From NCBI GenBank assembly GCA_029891385.1, contig CM057227.1, forward strand, positions 59,211,567 to 59,275,566: DNA of 64,000 bases. The letters run 5' to 3'. The notes under the pieces are model-generated. The model was not told the DNA's origin, made no database searches, and saw only the letters and a program-made list of their open reading frames with translations. The DNA is from Erythroxylum novogranatense. Taxonomy: Eukaryota; Streptophyta; Magnoliopsida; Malpighiales; Erythroxylaceae. Positions 31,944 through 44,660 of this stretch are shown one piece after another (the first letter of the stretch is position 1; each line of letters starts with the position of its first letter). A program made the translations under genes and the position numbers.

Positions 31944-34655
31944 TGTTGGACCCCGTTTTTAGAATCCAACTCAAACTAAAACCATAACACTTACTAACCT
32001 GCTTTGATACCGTAATTGCTAGGCTCTGTTTCCGGAACCTATCCTCGGTACAAAATACCATCACACTGAAGCGTGGTTCGCTGAAATCTTTTCTTGCTCT
32101 GCTACCAAACATGATGAGCCCCAAACTTGAAGTTCGACCATTGAACCAAAAACGTTGGTGTACACCACAGAAATCGTGAAGCTTACAATCTCATTTCACT
32201 TCTACATTCCTTTTTCCATAACACATCTCGTTGTGGTATATAAATACATATGCATAACCAAAATTCACAATACAAAAATCATATCATAACCATAACTCCC
32301 TCAAGTAAACTAAATTCTCTCTCAATCCGGTCCGAATACACAAATGCGTACTTCCACTGGTTATTAGCCATACATAATTCATTTACATCAAAGAATAGAA
32401 TTTACAAGTTCTCCTGACATACCAAGCCACAATACAATTTCCGAATATACAAAATATACCGATTCCAAAATTTTCAATACCAATTTAACTTAAAACAATA
32501 CAATAAGCACACATATAAATTGAAACCTTCACTTCCCTTCACCCGATCTTCTTCTCATCACCTGTGGATGGGAATGAAGGGGGTGAGCTTATAGCTCGTG
32601 GGTAACAGGTTTATAACGAAGAACAAGAAAAACCGTTGAAAAAGTTCATTTGTTATACGAAAATCATAATAAGTTCATAAAACGCTTTGCTCCCAAATTC
32701 TCAGTCAAATCCGAAATTCTGAGTCAAACTCGTAATTGAAAAGTGTAATTGCATAGTGAGAAATGTTATCACATCAACACAACATGTTCATTCAATCATC
32801 AATATAAAATGCTCAATTTATGTACATACTTGACAATTCATAGATGCAATGCACAAATAAACGGGTCGAGGGTTCCATGGAAACAAAAGGGAGAAACTGA
32901 AGTTTACACCCTGAATAAAATGAGTCCATTCGGAGCTCATAGGCCACAAGCGGGCAGCCGGAAGAAGGCACTTGTCGACGTGCACATGACGAACGAAATG
33001 GTTCCACTCTCGCCCAGACAAAAGCACATAATCATGCTCAAATCCTTTCATCAAATGTTTTCATGCTTTTCATGCTCTTTTCTTTCTTTTCCGAATGTAC
33101 AAAATGCCATAAATTTTCTAAGGCATAACATCAAATCTTCAATGCATTCTCATCTTTATTTTGAAAGTCATCAGAAAAGTTCATATGCTGAAACATGCAT
33201 AAAATTTTCAAATCATTTAATAGAAAAAGAACGATATTTATGAAGTAATTGAAATCATTCTTGAATTGGGAGAAAACTTTAGTGGCTCATGACTAAATTA
33301 TAAACATGAAACCCACCTGAAATCCTTGCTCGCATACATGCTTCAAAGATACCTCTCATCTTGCTCCTTTTGCCTTCCTTGATTCCCTTTATCAAATGCA
33401 AAATTCCTATTCAAATAGGAATACAAATTAGGTACGCAAAAATCGTACATTCATTAAGATAAATTCTAAACAAACCCAAACTCTACCAAAGTCCAAACAT
33501 TCAGGTCACTTTTCCCATAAAAATTCTCATTGTCTTACATGTCTATTGACTTCCAAAAACATTAAATTTGGTTCAAAAACCCGAAAGTTATACCTCAAAC
33601 AAGTTGAGACTATCCTTACGCTGAAACAAGAATCTATACCTAACTTCTGACTAAACTTTAAGATTCTTATAGTCTGAATTTCAATTTTATTGCTTCATAA
33701 AACTTGTAGCCCTCTATCTCTAGTTCACAACGAATCTGAAATCACCTTAATTGGACATCTACATCAAAAGATATGCGCTAAAATATCAAAATTCATCTTT
33801 GCTAGAAGCTGGGGGCTCGCCGCGGTGAAGTCCCGCTCGTCGCGACGAACGCCCGCGTTCATCGCGGTGAACATAAGTTCGTACGTCGCGACGAATCCTT
33901 CCTCGCACGTCGCAACTCACACGTCGCGACAAACCCTTCCTCGCTCGTCGCGACGAATTTAATTATTACACGTAGCGACAAACTTGCACGTCGCGGCGTG
34001 TTCATACACACGTCGCGACGTGCGGGTCTGGAGAACGACTCCGAAACTCGATTTCCAGCATTTTCTCACTTCAATCCCTTCCCTTTTCTAAATACAACAC
34101 ATCTAAACCTTAGATCAAGTCCTACACTACATTTCTAACCCATTAACAACTTAAAAACCTGCATATAATCATCAACCCAAAGAAATCTAACCATTTTTGC
34201 CCTAAAACCCTAAACCACTGATTCTACCCCATGCAAAATGATTTAGGGTTTAATCCAACCACAACAAGGTTAAACGAAGAGCAACTTACCTGGAAATTGC
34301 TTCAAACTGTCGGAAATCCTCAAAGATCGCAATCCCTCTTCTCTTCTCTTCTCCCTCTCCCACGACTCTTCTCCTCTTCTTCTTCCTTCTTTTCCTTCTT
34401 TCTTCTAACTCTTTCTTTTAATTCCACTGCATTGTCAAATGCCCATTTTACCCTTTCAATTAAGCCTTAAGCCTTATAACCTTAAGTGTCATGACCAAAA
34501 TGCCCTTATACAATTTACCCCTTTTAATACAACCAAACCATAAAATAAATTCTACTAACATTTATTGAACAAGTAGATCCAAAAATTTATCCATCAAACC
34601 TCGTAATCTAATTAAATCATGCTTAATTCAATACAAAAAAATTAGGGGGCCAACA
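31944..34655 (-). repeat. L 3' LTR (2712 bp)
   Basis: Minus strand TGTTGGCCCCCTAA to GGGGTCCAACA. Closely matches 38244-40933. Contents in minus order: purine-rich stretch 34420-34330, 5' splice-site match CCAG/GTAAGT (GT at 34289-34288), CGTCGCGACG array 34024-33826, hairpin GAGCT-ATA-AGCTC (32597-32585) followed by CACCCCC. The plus frames 32749-33243 and 34231-34470 recur in part in the second LTR but lack domains. Confidence 0.93.
33826..34024. repeat. CGTCGCGACG array in L 3' LTR
   Basis: Around ten units of the self-complementary core CGTCGCGACG(AA), several decayed (CGTCGCAAC, CGTAGCGAC, CGTCGCGGCG), plus two CGCGGTGAA words at the left end. Units are 15-25 bp apart in an otherwise AT-rich LTR. 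The matching array in the other LTR has one unit fewer near its start. Confidence 0.93.
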
Positions 34656-34669
34656 ACTCTCCCCCTCTT
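34656..34669 (-). promoter_or_regulatory. Polypurine tract of L
   Basis: Minus-strand AAGAGGGGGAGAGT directly before TGTTGGCCCCC. Upstream is CGAGGATGAAATTC, one base from the clade motif CGAGGACGAAATTTC. Confidence 0.9.
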
Positions 34670-37227
34670 AAAAAGAATTTCATCCTCGAAATTCTTATCT
34701 GACCGATAAGGAGTGCAGGATGTTCCCGCAATTCCAGCTTAACGTCGTTACTCGAATACTTTCTTTCAATTGACTGTGATCAACAGACTCGCTTGGTCTT
34801 TCAATCCCTTAATTGGCCATTCACTTTCTTAACTCGTTCCTTATAATTTTCATATCACTCACAATTTTCCCACTTTCTATGTCGATAAAACCAATACCAT
34901 ATCATATCAGTATTTCCTTAACATACTCACGTACATCACATTTAGAATCCAAGACATCTTTTATTAGCAGCACGAACTCATAGTGATTTCCTAAGAACCA
35001 ATTCATAGCAAGCTTAACAAATCCTTTGTCCTAACTTGAGCACGCCTTGTACCTCATGTAAGCACACACCTTTTAAGGTGATAGCCTTAGAGACCAAACA
35101 TCTTTCACTTGATAATTCACATCACTTTAGTATCAGCATATTAAACTCTTATGTCTATCTCACTGTATTCTATGTCCTTGGCACATATCCGCCTAATTCA
35201 TCCATCTTTCTGGAATCACTTAATCTCGTCTGTCCATAACGTCTCCAATTCTAGCCTCCAATGACCAGTAGGCCTTACTCATCATAATACAAAAGCAATG
35301 AATCTTTTATCGTCAAACTCCTCATACGAAATTCTATTAGAATTACGATGACAACGATTGTGATGCTTAACGTCAAATAGAACCGTACATTGGTCTCATA
35401 TTCTCATGAACTCCACACTATAGACTTCAAACATATCACCGATAGTTAAGACCGTCGACAATTTAAACTCTCCGTCACTTGACATATTTCTTCTAGAACG
35501 TATAACTTAAATTGTCATTTGTACTTTTCTGACAGTCTCTTTGCTCAATCATCTTTACCGGTACACATACTTTTTATCTCAATCACCCAGTATCATTTTC
35601 CTACTCAAGCTTAAACTTCACTTTCATTTTCGCTTTCGTGGAAGGGTTCACAATTTCTGAATCCTTAATTTGAGCTTTATTCATGTGAAACTGATCTTAC
35701 CCTTTTCAATGACTGATGGTACTCCATTCAGCACTCTTTATTGCACTTGATCTGATAACCTCTAAAACTGAATTCATACTTTACTGCTATCGAATTCTCT
35801 ATTCAACGCATCTGATCACAACACTAGCTTTACCATTTTTGAATACTCATTTGTACAACATAAACTTCCTGTAACTCTATCCATTGTCTCCATCTCGCAT
35901 TCCACACAGTCAAGATATTTCTGTACATATAATGTCTCCAACTTTTCGGCAATCATTACAGCAGCAAATTTCAATTCATGTATCAACAATCAACCTATAA
36001 GGTCTCAATTGTCTCCATGCACATGAATTCACTTCATTTTACTGCGTGGGATCTTATCCCGATCTCTCATGCAACACCATTGCATACTACTGAATTCCCA
36101 ATTCCAAACGATATAATTAATATCGGTGTTATCATTCCTCAAAATTTTCCTTACCTTCGTCCCTCATATAATTTACTCATTTTCCTCAAGTAGTCAAACT
36201 AGTCTTCCCCACTCTTCGAATACACTTAACATATCATCAAACTTCGCTTGGATCACTTTACTCTTCTTTCTATAGTATTGTCCGGGAACTACATATGTCC
36301 ACAACTGGTCCTGGTAATTCCTCAATTAACTGATTTCTCAATGAGGAAATCTTAGCTCTTGGTATTTTCCAATTCCCAATTGTCTTACCTTTCTTGACTG
36401 ATTTTTTCCATTCTTTAGATTTCCTCATATTTCACATTGACGTATTCTGATGTCTACTCATTTGTACTTGTTCCTCCACACACTTCAGTTTATTTACAAT
36501 CTTAGCGTTTTGTACTTGTCACACCTTCATCGAACTTGTATTTCCCAAACATATGTACCCAGAACATAACGTGAATCGATATACTTCTCATATTGACAAT
36601 TAGTGCATTCTCAAATTTCGAAATCCACTCGCATAATTAGATCCCTTACATCATGCAGAAATACATACATTCTCTCCATTAGAGCAAGGAATCCAATACC
36701 TACTTTCGAGTCATGACATACTCCTCTTTTTGATCGGTTCTTTCAGTGATCATTCTTCATATAAACTATCTGATCTGCTTAATCTACCTTAGTGAAATTC
36801 TTCTTCGAAAGAGAGTTTCTTGCTACTATCACATATACTATTCGTACAAAGCTTTATCAATCACTTGCTATTATCATCACATCATCAGCTACTTTTAATC
36901 CCTCGAGAAGACCAATTTCTCTCATCCTTATACGGTGATAATGTTCAAGTCACTCAAAACTCAAAGGAGTGATGAACATACTTGCTATCGCATATGCTTG
37001 GCTGAGCATCGTCAAATTCATGCCATTCTGTCCACAGATTTACTCCTTAAAATCACCAATTCATATCTTACACAATTGATACCTTGATCGCCATTGATCT
37101 TGACAACAGTTTGCCTTTATCGAACATACTAACGCAAATTTTATGCTAGTTTTTCCAAAAGTTACCGTTCTCAAGCTATATTATTTCATCAAGGGTCCAT
37201 TACCATATTGAATGCGCAGGACTCACT
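34670..37227 (-). other. L internal region without coding capacity
   Basis: No open frame of note on the minus strand and no RT, RNase H or integrase landmark found by eye. Beside the polypurine tract, 34676-34735 still matches the last codons of P1 pol (GCGGGAACA...CACTCCTTAT...CAGATAAG), so the region began as a pol end. The rest is pyrimidine-rich on the plus strand, similar in style to 25045-26200. Confidence 0.6.
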
Positions 37228-37400
37228 TCCTTGCCTTACAGAAGCTTCATCATTTTCTGGGGCTACCGATTCATCAGTACTCTCCTCTCTTGCTCGGAGA
37301 GTCAGTAATCGATCTTTTCAGAACTCCTCGCGTCCTTCTACGAGGTGGAGTTCTTCATTCTTTTTCTTAATCTCGTTCATGCATAAGATGGGAGCTTACA
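37228..37400 (-). pseudogene. L: remnant of gag N-terminus
   Basis: The plus-strand text TACAGAAGCTTCAT...GGGGCTAC...TCATC...CTCTCCTCTC...CGGAGAG...CAGAACTCCTCG...TTCTACGAGG parallels M1 gag at 11358-11475 with the same word order. On the minus strand it corresponds to the Glu-rich leader before the gag domain. The frame is not kept. It shows that L derives from an M-like autonomous element. Confidence 0.75.
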
Positions 37401-38225
37401 CGCATTTGCATCTTATACGCAATTGCGATTTTCCCCATACTCATTTCATTCATCTCATATAAGGTCATTTATGTCTATTTCATTTCCCTTTCTCTACGTC
37501 CTCACTTCTATCTCATTTTTCAATTATTCTTTATTTCATCTTCTACATGTATATCCTCAATCAATTCGAAATTATCGGTGCATAATCACATTGACATTCT
37601 GACCTCAAATCCACTAATTTATTCTTACTGCGGATCATCACTTTTATCGTATAATCGAACAACCACTTCGGTTCCAATTTCCTCGTTGTAAGGTCATAAC
37701 AAAGTTATGTTTCCATTGCACTCTACTTGTACACTCTACTCTCACATGTATACTAACAATCCATGGTGATACATTCGTATCGTATCTATAACACTTTCGA
37801 ACAGTACAATATTGTCGTCATGTTCAATCCTCCAATATAATTGCCTTGAATCGTTATCTATTCCGTTTACCCATCCTCTATTTCTCCTTCCTAATTATCC
37901 ACAACTTTCCTTTTTCTCAGATCGAGACAGATGGACCAATCATCATTTCAAATTCAACCTATTGATCTTCCATACATATATTTCTATTCTTTATCTCATC
38001 TTTCCAACCTTTTTCTCTCACACATAGAGTTTCATCAATACTTTATCCCAATTCATCACAATATTCACAACTCAATTTCTGTAACACATTATTACAATCA
38101 ATCAAAATTATTGTCAATCGAAGTCAAACAATCACCTTGGCTCCTCAAATTCTAACACCTCAAGCTCCTAACAATTACTTATGCGTGTAACTCATACACA
38201 TGCGCCCATGCAAGATCATAATGCT
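37401..38225 (-). other. L leader region
   Basis: About 825 bases between the gag remnant and the primer-binding site, AT-rich, with no coding sign. Plus frames 37812-38027 and 37931-38155 are taken as chance. In M1 the same interval is only about 135 bases, so the L leader is much longer. Confidence 0.55.
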
Positions 38226-38239
38226 GGGCTCTGATACCA
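38226..38239 (-). promoter_or_regulatory. Primer-binding site of L (initiator Met tRNA)
   Basis: Minus-strand TGGTATCAGAGCCC four bases inside the 5' LTR end CCAACA. Same tRNA as M, P and the copia elements. Confidence 0.93.
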
Positions 38240-38243
38240 CAAA

Positions 38244-40933
38244 TGTTGGACCCCGTTTTCAGAATCTAACTCAAACTAAAACCATAACACTTACTAACCT
38301 GCTTTGATATCAGAATTGCTAGGCCCGCTTTGAACCTATCCTCAGACAAAATACCATCACACTGAAGCGTGGTTCGCTGAAATCTTTTCTTGCTCTGCTA
38401 CCAAACATGATGAGCCCCGAACTCGGAGTTCGACCATTGAACCAAAAACGTTGGTGTACACCACAGAAATCGTGAAGCTTACAATCTCATTTCACTTCTA
38501 CATTCCTTTTTCCATAACACATCTCGTTGTGGTATATAAATACATATGCATAACCAAAATTCACAATCCAAAAATCATATCATAACCATAACTCCCTCAA
38601 GTAAACTAAATTCTCTCTCAATCCGGTCCGAATACACAAATGCGTACTTCCACTGGTTATTAGCCATACATAATTCATTTACATCAAAGAATAGAATTTA
38701 CAAGTTCTCCTGGCATACCAAGCCACAATACAATTTCCGAATATACAAAATATACCGATTCCAAAATTTTCAATACCAATTTAACTTAAAATAATACAAT
38801 AAGCACACATATAAATTGAAACCTTTACTTCCCTTCACCCGATCTTCTTCTCATCACCTGTGGATGGGAATGAAGGGGGTGAGCTTATAACTCGTGGTTA
38901 ACAGGTTTATAACGAAGAACAAGCAAAACTGTTGAAAAAGTTCATTTGTTATACGAAAATCATAATAAGTTCATAAAACGCTTTTGCTCCCAAATTCTCA
39001 ACAAACCAAATTCGAGTCAAACTCGTAATTGAAAAGTGTAATTGCATAGTGAGAAATGTTATCACATTAACACAACATGTTCATTTAAACATCAATATAA
39101 AATGCTCAATTTATGTACATACTTGACAATTCATAGATGCAATGCACAAACAAACGACTCGAGGGTTCCATAGAAACAAAAGGGAGAAACCGAAGTTTAC
39201 ACCCTGAACAAAATGAGTCCATTCGGAGCTCATAGGCCACAAGCGGGCAGCCGAAGGTTCTTGTCGACGTGCACATGATGAACGAAATGGTTCCACTCTC
39301 GCCCAGACAAAAGCACATAATCATGCTCAAATCCTTTCATCAAATGTTTTCATGCTTTTCATGCTCTTTTCTTTCTTTTCCGAATATACAAAATGCCATA
39401 AATTTTCTAAGGCATAACATCAAATGTTCAATGCATTCTCATCTTTATTTTAAAAGTCATCAGAAAAGTTCATATGCTGAAACATGCATAAATTTTTCAA
39501 ATCATTTAATAGAAAAAGAGCGATATTTTTGAAGTAATTGAAATCATTCTTGAATTGGGAGAAAACTTTAGTGGCTCATGACTAAATTATAAACATGAAA
39601 CCCACCTGAAATCCTTGCTCGCATACATGCTTCAAAGATACCTCTCATCTTGCTCCTCTTGCCTTCCTTGATTCCCTTTATCAAATGCAAAATTCCTATT
39701 CAAATAGGAATACAAATTAGGTACCCAAAAATCGTACATTCACTAAGATAAATTCTAAACAAACCCAAACTCTACCAAAGTCCAAACATTCGGGTCACTT
39801 TTCCCATAAAAATTCTCATTGTCTTACATGTCTATTGACTTCCAAAAACATTCAATTTGGTTCAAAAACCTGAAAGTTATACCCCAAACAAGTTGAGACT
39901 ATCCTTACGCTGAAACAAGAATCTATATCCAACTTCTGACTAAACTTTAAGATTCTTATAGTCTGAATTTCAATTTCATTGCATCATAAAACTTGTAGCC
40001 CTCTATCTCTAGTTCACAACGAATCTGAAATCACCTCAATTGGACATCTACATCAAAAGATATGCCCTAAAATATCAAAAATCATCTTTGCTAGAAGCTG
40101 GGGGCTCGCCGCGGCGAAGCCCGCGTTCATCGCGGTGAACATAAGTTCGTACGTCGCGACGAATCCTTTCTCGCACGTCGCGACGAACACAACTCACACG
40201 TCGCGATGAACCCTTCCCCGCTCGTCGCGACGAATTTAATTATTACAAGTTGCGACGAACTCGCACGTCGCGACGTGTTCATACACACGTCGCGACATGC
40301 GGGTCTGAAGAACGACTCCGAAACTCGATTTCTAGCATTTTCTCACTTCAATCCCTTCCCTTTTCCAAATACAACACATCTAAACCTTAGATCAAGTCCT
40401 ACACTACATTTCTAACCCATTAACAACTTAAAAACCTGCACAGAATCATCAACCCAAAGAAATCTAACCATTTTTGCCCTAAAACCCTAAACCACTGATT
40501 CTACCCCATGCAAAATGATTTAGGGTTTAATCCAACCACAACAAGGTTAAACGAAGAGCAACTTACCCAAAAATTGCTTCAAATTGTCGGAAATCCTCAA
40601 AGATCGCAATCCCTCTTCTCTTCTCTTTTCCCTCTCCCACGACTCTTCTCCTCTTCTTCTTCCTTCTTTTCCTTCTTTCTTCTAACTCTTTCTTTTAATT
40701 CCACTTCATTGTCAAATGCCCATTTTACCCCTTTCAATTAAGCCTTAAGCCTTATAACCTTAAGTTTCATGACCAAAATGCCCTTATACAATTTACCCCT
40801 TTTAATACAACCAAACCATAAAATAAATTCTACTAACATTTATTGAACAAGTAGATCCAAAAATTTATCCATCAAACCTCGTAATCTAATTAAATCATGC
40901 TTAATTCAATACAAAAAAATTAGGGGGCCAAAA
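38244..40933 (-). repeat. L 5' LTR (2690 bp)
   Basis: Closely matches 31944-34655. Minus strand begins where the plus strand reads GGGGCCAAAA (the sister LTR has GGGGCCAACA) and ends GGGGTCCAACA. Splice-donor match GGG/GTAAGT (40566-40561); CGTCGCGACG array 40112-40300. The hairpin at 38881-38893 has one mismatch here. Confidence 0.92.
40112..40300. repeat. CGTCGCGACG array in L 5' LTR
   Basis: Same order of units as 33826-34024 but lacking about 25 bp at the CCCGCTCGTCGCGACGAACG position. Several units intact here are decayed in the other LTR (CGTCGCGACGAACAC against CGTCGC-AAC), and the reverse also occurs. Confidence 0.93.
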
Positions 40934-40938
40934 ACATC
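40934..40938. other. Right target-site duplication of L (ACATC)
   Basis: One mismatch to CCATC at 31939-31943, on the inferred LTR boundary. Confidence 0.75.
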
Positions 40939-41400
40939 AATATGTATTTGTTTCCATATGATGTAGGAAAAGGTCCCATGAAATCGATTCCCTATACCTC
41001 AAATATCTCAACCTCCAATAGGCTTGATTGTGGCATCTTGTCTCTTTTTTAGATGTTTCCTGTTCTTTGACATCTGTCACATCTTTGCACAAACTCCCTC
41101 ATATCTTGGTTCAACATTGGCCAGTAAAATCCACATTCCAAGATTGTACTTGCAATTCTATTTCCCTCATAATGCCCTACATAAAGTGAATCATGAAAAT
41201 GAGTTAGCACAGAGAGCATCTTACTTTTCGGAAAACATCTTCAAATTAATCCATTAACACAAATTCTAAATAAATATGGTTCTTCCCATTGGTAATGCTT
41301 AATATATGCTAAGAACTTCTTCCATTGTTGATAAGAGAAATCGGAAGGAATGATACCGCTTACCACATGATTTACTATGTCAGCATACCATGGGGTTTCC
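40939..41400 (-). pseudogene. Element A pol: integrase N-terminal part, broken
   Basis: Minus strand 41400 to 40939. The end next to L reads FEV-GIDFMGPFP and SYGNKYIL, the start of the Athila/Tat integrase core with its first catalytic Asp (GIDFMGPF), with a stop where Trp is expected. Upstream are zinc-finger pieces. Together with 31115-31938 it makes one integrase split by L. Confidence 0.82.
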
Positions 41401-41848
41401 AACTGCTAAATAAGGAAAATTTTGTCATCGGGAAATTCTTCTATAATTGGTTGATCATCTGTATTATTCTCTTGTTCAATTCGAGATAATTGATCTACAG
41501 CCACATTTTTGACTCCCTTTTTAACCTTAATTTCAATGTCAAATTCCTGCAATAACAACACCCAACGAATTGATCTTGGCTTTACATCTTTCTTATTAAA
41601 TAAATACCTCAATGCTGCATGATCCAAGAAGTTTTTTTTTCTCCAAGTAGGTATGATCTAAATTTCTTGCATGTGAAAACCACTACCAAAAGCTCCTTCT
41701 TAGTTGTTGTGTAGTTCAGTTGGGCTCCTGATAATGTTTTGCTTGCATAATAACTACATGTAGTTTCCTATCCTCTACTGCCCTAGTACACATCCTACAG
41801 CATGATCACTTGCATCATACATAACCTCAAATGGTAATTGATCGGCGA
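41401..41848 (-). pseudogene. Element A pol: RNase H, cut by T
   Basis: The minus frame 41627-41406 reads [39 protein letters not shown] and DQLSRIEQ, the second half of an Athila/Tat RNase H. Above it, out of frame, lie LPFEVMYDASDHAVGCVLGQ (catalytic Asp) and AKHYQEPN. The reading ends at 41848, where T begins, so RT, protease and gag of A must lie to the right of T, outside the window. Confidence 0.85.
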
Positions 41849-42839
41849 TGTTTAGTTTTTGGGTTATTCCCTTAAAAATCGAATAAAAAAAATTAATTCC
41901 AAGGATTGCAACCTCAGGTCGTCTCACTTAATCGGAGCCTAGTGCAAATGATCTAAGCTAGCCTAATTGTCACGGAATGCAAACTAAATTAATTAAGAGT
42001 GCGGTTTTGGATTTTTGATAAAACTAAGTAAATTGAATTAAATGAAAGAAAAGCATATAAAAAGTTTTTTATTATTTTTTGAGAAATGAAAAGCGAAAAC
42101 TCAAACATTGATCAAATATGACAAAAAATCCTCTTGAAAATGAGCTTTGGCTATCATAGTTCAAAACAAATATTTTGGGAACGAAAATCACTAAGTTTTC
42201 AAATAATAAACCTTAAAGAACTCTTTAAGTCCAAGGTTTTAATCAATGAACTCCATTTCTTAAAACCTTGTTGAATGCATCTTAGTGTGTGTAATGGGTA
42301 AGTTAATGCAAGAGGTCAATTGGGATCAACCATCATCTCAATATCAAACACAATTAGGCAGATAAAAGAGAATCAACACAATCGCCAAAAAGACATATAT
42401 GAAACTTCATATATTAAGGCTCAAAGTTCTACGTCAACCAATCCATAACACAATACATTATTCAATACTTGATTAAACTATAATCAAGAAAATCCAACTA
42501 CAAAACATAAATCCTAACTCAGGAGTTCATAACAATGTAGTTAAACATAAATGAACTACTCCCCTTTTAAGCTCATTGAACTCAAGCCATCACTACATCT
42601 TCAAGAGGAAACACACCGGGAGCACTCACAACTATAAACACACCGATAACACCCATGACAGCAGCAACAAATGATGACAGCGACGATGAAAGGTGAAGTA
42701 AATTGATGGATGAAGGTCGTCAACTTTACTTCTAAAAATTGTTTTTTTCATAACCTAATTTAGCAGGTTTTTAAACATTGGGTTGGTGGGTCGGGTCAAA
42801 AAAATGAGAGATTTTTCTAAATATATTCAGGTTTTTGAC

Positions 42840-43030
42840 GCTTTCGCCGCGACGATAGGTAAGTTTGTCGTGGCGTATTTTTCCTGAAAGATTTTGTGTG
42901 TATTCTGGATCCTTCGTCGTGGCGAAAGAATTAATCTTCACCGCGGTGAACTTTTCCCAAAAGCTCAGTCTGGATTCTTCATGTTTCCCTAAGACGACAG
43001 GTCGACTTCATCGCGGTGAACTTTTTTCGA
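42840..43030. repeat. CCGCGG / TCGTGGCG motif cluster in T
   Basis: Includes TTCGCCGCGACGATAGG, TTTGTCGTGGCG, CTTCGTCGTGGCGAAAG, TTCACCGCGGTGAA (a perfect 14-base palindrome) and TTCATCGCGGTGAA. It belongs with the second T cluster at 44464-44660. Confidence 0.75.
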
Positions 43031-44463
43031 AAGCTCTAGTCTCCTATTGACTTTAATTCGGCACATTGACTCCCTTCTCCTTGACGTTCCTACAATCAAC
43101 AATAGTAATTTGCAGTATCAATTGTTATCAGAAAAATTAAAAAATGCAATTAATATAAATTGTGACAATTTTTACTATCAAATTGTATAAAATAAAAGTG
43201 CACACTCAAGGGTTAATTTAAGCATAAAATCAAGAATTAGGAGTCAAAAAGTATAGTAAAGGCCATGAAAGTGTCGCAAAATTACATAATAAATTTGGGC
43301 TCAATCAAATTTCCCTATACTTAGACCTTTGTAATCTTGGACAAAGTTTATAAGAGTCAAAGAGACACAAGTGTAAAATAAAAATTTTGACCATGCTTAA
43401 AACAATAATAGGAAATTAGCAAAAATCACTTTCTTAGAAATCAACCAAAGCAAACTGAAAGAGTACTAAGAAAATAAACACTATAAGAGTTTAATCCAAA
43501 AGATTGAACAAAAGAGATTTCACTCAAGGTAAGGTGTTTGCTCTCATCTCACTTGTTTTTTAGGGATATTTTCACTCTAAAATCTGTTTAGTCCATTATC
43601 TACCATAAGCTTGTAACATACCTACTTCTCCACTATAAGAACTATAATTTCGAAAATTAAGAGGACTTTTCAGGGTTGTAATGCACGGAAGGTTAGATGA
43701 AATGGATGGAATGGACGAAGAAAAAAAAAGTATCAGTACACACACTACAATTATGAAATAGATGTCAACAGTAAGACAATATTCACACAAATGATAACCT
43801 CACTTTTTTTCTCTTTTTTTTATAAATATAAATATAACATATACATATAAAAATATATTTGTCGCTTTTTTATTTTTCTATTTTTCTTTCTTTGCTCTCT
43901 TTTAGAACACATATGTACAACACTTTTTTTCTTTTTTTTTTTCTTTTATATGAAATAACTATAAGAAAATGCAAGATAACCTATTGACATCATATGAAGA
44001 AACGTGCATGACTTAAAAATTATGGCTCAAGGGGCTAGCAATGGATAAGTGTTTATGGGATTGTCTTTGGGCCAAAAGATTTTGAAAGAATGCCTATATC
44101 ATGTTAACAAAATTCTAGTTCATAAAGCTTTGATTAAGAATTGAAACAAGTTCTAGAGAGATATGAAATAAGCAGATGAACACAAGAATTGAAAATTTAG
44201 GCCCAAATATCCTTCCAACAAGGGTAATATCTCAATGAACAATCTCAAGTCTTAAAAACATACAGGGCCACTTTGTCAGCATGCCTTTGCTTACTTTGTG
44301 TTGAAAACATAAAATAATATTAGCCAAATCTGACTATCATTAAAAGAATGGTAAGTATTTTCAAAAACTCAAGAATCACTTTGAAAAAAAAAGTGACAAG
44401 AGTCGAATGAGGGAGAATTGTTAATTTGAGGCAAAAATTTTAAAATAAATTGGTCTTGCAATA

Positions 44464-44660
44464 GTGTGGGACTACGGCGAACTTGTCAAGCGCCATCACT
44501 ATCGCAGCGAAGAATGATGTTGTCGCGGTGAAAAACGTGCATTTAGCCACAGCGAGCAACAGTGTGGCACTACGGCGAACTTGTCAAGTGCCATCACTGT
44601 CGTAGCTAAGAATGATGTTGTCGCGGCGAAAAACGTGCATTTAGTCACAGCGAAGGCACA
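44464..44660. repeat. 98-bp tandem duplication with GTCGCGG motifs in T
   Basis: GTGTGGGACTACGGCGAAC at 44464 recurs as GTGTGGCACTACGGCGAAC at 44562. Both are followed by CTTGTCAAG, CCATCACT, AAGAATGATGTTGTCGCGG and AAAACGTGCATTTAG with few changes. About 10% substitutions, mostly transitions, separate the copies. Confidence 0.9.

Larger units (their letters stand above)
31944..40933 (-). mobile_element. Element L: large non-autonomous gypsy derivative inserted in A integrase
   Basis: About 9.0 kb, minus strand: 5' LTR 38244-40933, primer-binding site 38226-38239, 3.6-kb internal region, polypurine tract 34656-34669, 3' LTR 31944-34655. No gag, RT or integrase frame is open. Only a gag-N-terminal remnant near 37228-37370 and a pol-end remnant beside the polypurine tract are recognisable by comparison with M and P. 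It therefore resembles a LARD-type element moved by partners in trans, or a very old Tekay copy. The two LTRs are close to each other in sequence, which argues for fairly recent movement despite the empty interior. Confidence 0.88.

Noticed and set aside
32749..33243. 164-aa plus frame in L LTR
   Set aside because: Antisense to the element, inside an LTR, only partly kept in the other LTR (39269-39532), no domain.
33826..34024. Possible CRISPR-like array from regular short repeats
   Set aside because: Repeats are 8-12 bp palindromes with degenerate 5-15 bp spacers in a plant LTR; no CRISPR length, spacer variety or cas genes.
37208..37462. 84-aa plus frame NAQDSLPCLTEASS
   Set aside because: It is the reverse complement of a gag leader remnant of L, recognised by comparison with M1 11351-11475.
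43800..43960. Poly-T runs as a possible terminator or SINE/LINE tail
   Set aside because: Interrupted T/A-rich low complexity inside the T 3' region; no target duplication or SINE/LINE body beside it.
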